Part shown: positions 62,724 to 64,000 of the stretch, piece by piece | How the letters are laid out: every line of letters begins with the position of its first letter | Position numbering within the stretch: the first letter of the stretch is position 1 | Source: Mucilaginibacter flavidus | Lineage (GTDB): Bacteria > Bacteroidota > Bacteroidia > Sphingobacteriales > Sphingobacteriaceae | DNA: 64,000 nucleotides | Assembly: GCF_024055575.1 (NCBI RefSeq) | Contig: NZ_JAMXOE010000002.1 | Coordinates: 744,001-808,000, forward strand | Reading direction: 5' to 3' | The notes under the pieces: model-generated | What the model was told of the DNA's origin: nothing | Databases searched by the model: none | The model's input: only the letters and a program-made list of their open reading frames with translations | Translations under genes and position numbers: made by a program

Positions 62724-64000
62724 ATGAACAATATCAAGCATTTTTTAAAATTACTTGTTTTAACGGTCATAGCAACCATTGGTGTGCTTTCGACGGCACA
62801 TTCACAAGAAAACACTAAAAGCTTAAGTTTTAGCGAAGCGATATCAGCGGTTTTAGCCAACAATAAAAACATTCAGCTGGCCAAGCTGGACGGAAATATC
62901 GCTGCGGCCAATTACAAGCAAACGGAGGCTATTTTCCTGCCACAGGCTGATCTGTCCTATACCGCGATGAGCACCAATAACCCCCTCAACGCCTTCGGCT
63001 TTAAACTGCAACAAGGAACCATCACCCAAAATAACTTTAATCCTGCTTTATTAAATCACCCTTCGGCGACCACAGATTATATGGCAGAGTTGGAGGTTAA
63101 GCAGCCATTGCTCAATATCGACATGCTTTACATGCGTAAAAGCGCCGAAAAGCAAACAGAAATTTATCAATATAAAACTCAGCGCACTCAGGAAAACATG
63201 ATTTTTGAAATTACGAAAGCTTACCAGCAATTGCAGTTGGCTTACCAGGCGGTGAAAGTTTTAACGGAAGCGAACCAAACCGCGCAAGCCGTTTATACCT
63301 ATACTGATAACCATTTGAAGCAGGGACTGATACAGAAGTCAGACTTGTTAAATGCGCAGGTACACGTTACCGCCGTTATAAGCAATCTGGCCAAAGCGCA
63401 GAGCAGTATCGGTGACGCATCAGATTACCTTAGCCTTTTGATGGGGCAGCCAACGGGCACAATATACAGCATCAGTAATGAATCGCAACTGAGCTTGCCC
63501 GCCAGCGACAGCATTAGAAAGGTATTTGCCAATCGATCAGACTTCATGGCCATGCAAAAAGCCATTGAAGCATCCGGCTTGATAATCAAATCGAGCCAGA
63601 TGAGTTACCTGCCTAAACTGAATGCCTTCGGCAATTTTCAGTATAATGACAGCCACTTAACCGATTTCGGCGCTAATGCCTACCTGGTTGGCATACAATT
63701 ATACTGGAATGTTTTTAACGGGAATAATACCAAACATGTAATCGCCGCACAAAAACTGGAACGGGACAAGCTTACCGTGCAGTTAGCCCAGCAAAAAGAC
63801 CAGAGCCAGATGGAACTAGACAAAGCCTACCGAGACCTTTCCGACGCACAATTTGAAATGGCTCAGGATCAGGCAGCCATAGAACAGGCAGCCGAAGCCG
63901 TAAGGATCTTACAAAACCGTTACCAGCAAGGGCTAGTCAATACCACCGACGTATTAACAGCCGACACCCAGTTATCGCAATTAAAGTTTTCGCTTGCACA
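62724..64000 (+). CDS. TolC-family outer-membrane efflux protein (3' end outside window)
   Basis: The 425 codons present begin MNNIKHFLKLLVLTVIATIG with a signal peptide cut near TAHSQ. Next comes LSFSEAISAVLANNKNIQLA, the usual TolC start. The helical repeats follow, with VKQPLLNIDMLYMRKSAEKQ, then GIQLYWNVFNGN and RYQQGLVNTTDVLTADTQLS in the second half, as in TolC, CusC and OprM. Such proteins form the outer-membrane channel of RND or MacAB pumps. With the Met-rich protein upstream, a copper/silver efflux system is likely, but its pump genes would lie beyond the window. Confidence 0.9.
   Translation, partial: MNNIKHFLKLLVLTVIATIGVLSTAHSQENTKSLSFSEAISAVLANNKNIQLAKLDGNIAAANYKQTEAIFLPQADLSYTAMSTNNPLNAFGFKLQQGTITQNNFNPALLNHPSATTDYMAELEVKQPLLNIDMLYMRKSAEKQTEIYQYKTQRTQENMIFEITKAYQQLQLAYQAVKVLTEANQTAQAVYTYTDNHLKQGLIQKSDLLNAQVHVTAVISNLAKAQSSIGDASDYLSLLMGQPTGTIYSISNESQLSLPASDSIRKVFANRSDFMAMQKAIEASGLIIKSSQMSYLPKLNAFGNFQYNDSHLTDFGANAYLVGIQLYWNVFNGNNTKHVIAAQKLERDKLTVQLAQQKDQSQMELDKAYRDLSDAQFEMAQDQAAIEQAAEAVRILQNRYQQGLVNTTDVLTADTQLSQLKFSLA

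Overview
The window looks like a chromosomal segment of a Sphingobacteriaceae-type Bacteroidota (Mucilaginibacter or Pedobacter relatives). The signs are a SusC/SusD outer-membrane pair with FecR anti-sigma and ECF sigma genes, promoters of the TTTG-N19-TAnnTTTG type, an RteC-like protein, a PRTRC cassette, and little Shine-Dalgarno sequence before most genes. I ran no searches. Family names come from reading the proteins.

Layout. 1-5.8 kb is ordinary core genome: the end of a TamB-like gene, ribBA, an LptF/LptG-type permease, a START-like protein and an elongator-type tRNA-Met(CAT). Three degenerate tandem copies of the 5' half of that tRNA lie directly in front of the intact gene. 6-19.6 kb is an accessory island: a helix-turn-helix (HTH) protein, a proline-rich lipoprotein with a JAMM-like metal motif, an AbiEi/AbiEii type IV toxin-antitoxin pair, and a GC-richer mobilisation module (VirD4-like coupling protein, MobF relaxase-helicase, small accessory genes). 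At its right edge is a foreign-looking unit made of a strong nested RNA hairpin, a 65-aa gene with a real Shine-Dalgarno sequence, and a UUCG-tetraloop terminator. No integrase and no mating-pair genes are visible, so this reads as a mobilisable element or its remains.

19.7-30.5 kb is a decaying SusC/SusD-FecR-sigma locus. SusD has lost its C-terminus and the sigma factor gene carries a frameshift. Between sigma and FecR sits a 4.03-kb block bounded by 32-bp inverted repeats (31/32 identical). It holds one gene that joins a membrane AraC-type regulator in frame to a MacB/FtsX-type permease. This block is the most unusual object in the window.

30.5-41.2 kb is a mosaic: a HigBA-like toxin-antitoxin operon with a third gene, a dead response regulator, an RteC-like gene, a two-gene unit of a small protein plus a putative ADP-ribosyltransferase, a ferric-reductase/ferredoxin fusion with a porin, a truncated MFS gene, and fragments of a PRTRC ThiF gene and a histidine kinase. 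A ~370-bp direct repeat brackets part of this. 41.5-50.1 kb is an intact run with a VIT-family transporter, ackA, phosphoketolase, a Mg-type P-type ATPase and a histidine kinase. Acetate kinase and phosphoketolase together give a short ATP-yielding route from sugar phosphates to acetate.

50.1-58.8 kb holds pseudogenes and then a minus-strand PRTRC cluster (SSB, DUF932, two unknowns, proteins E and C, a small ORF, an F-like protein, protein B, ThiF, and a frameshifted small gene). It starts beside a ~500-bp conserved-looking noncoding block. 58.7-64 kb holds gene fragments and very small genes, then a Met-rich secreted protein, a rhodanese-like secreted protein, a dead trypsin-like gene and the start of a TolC-family efflux protein that runs off the window.
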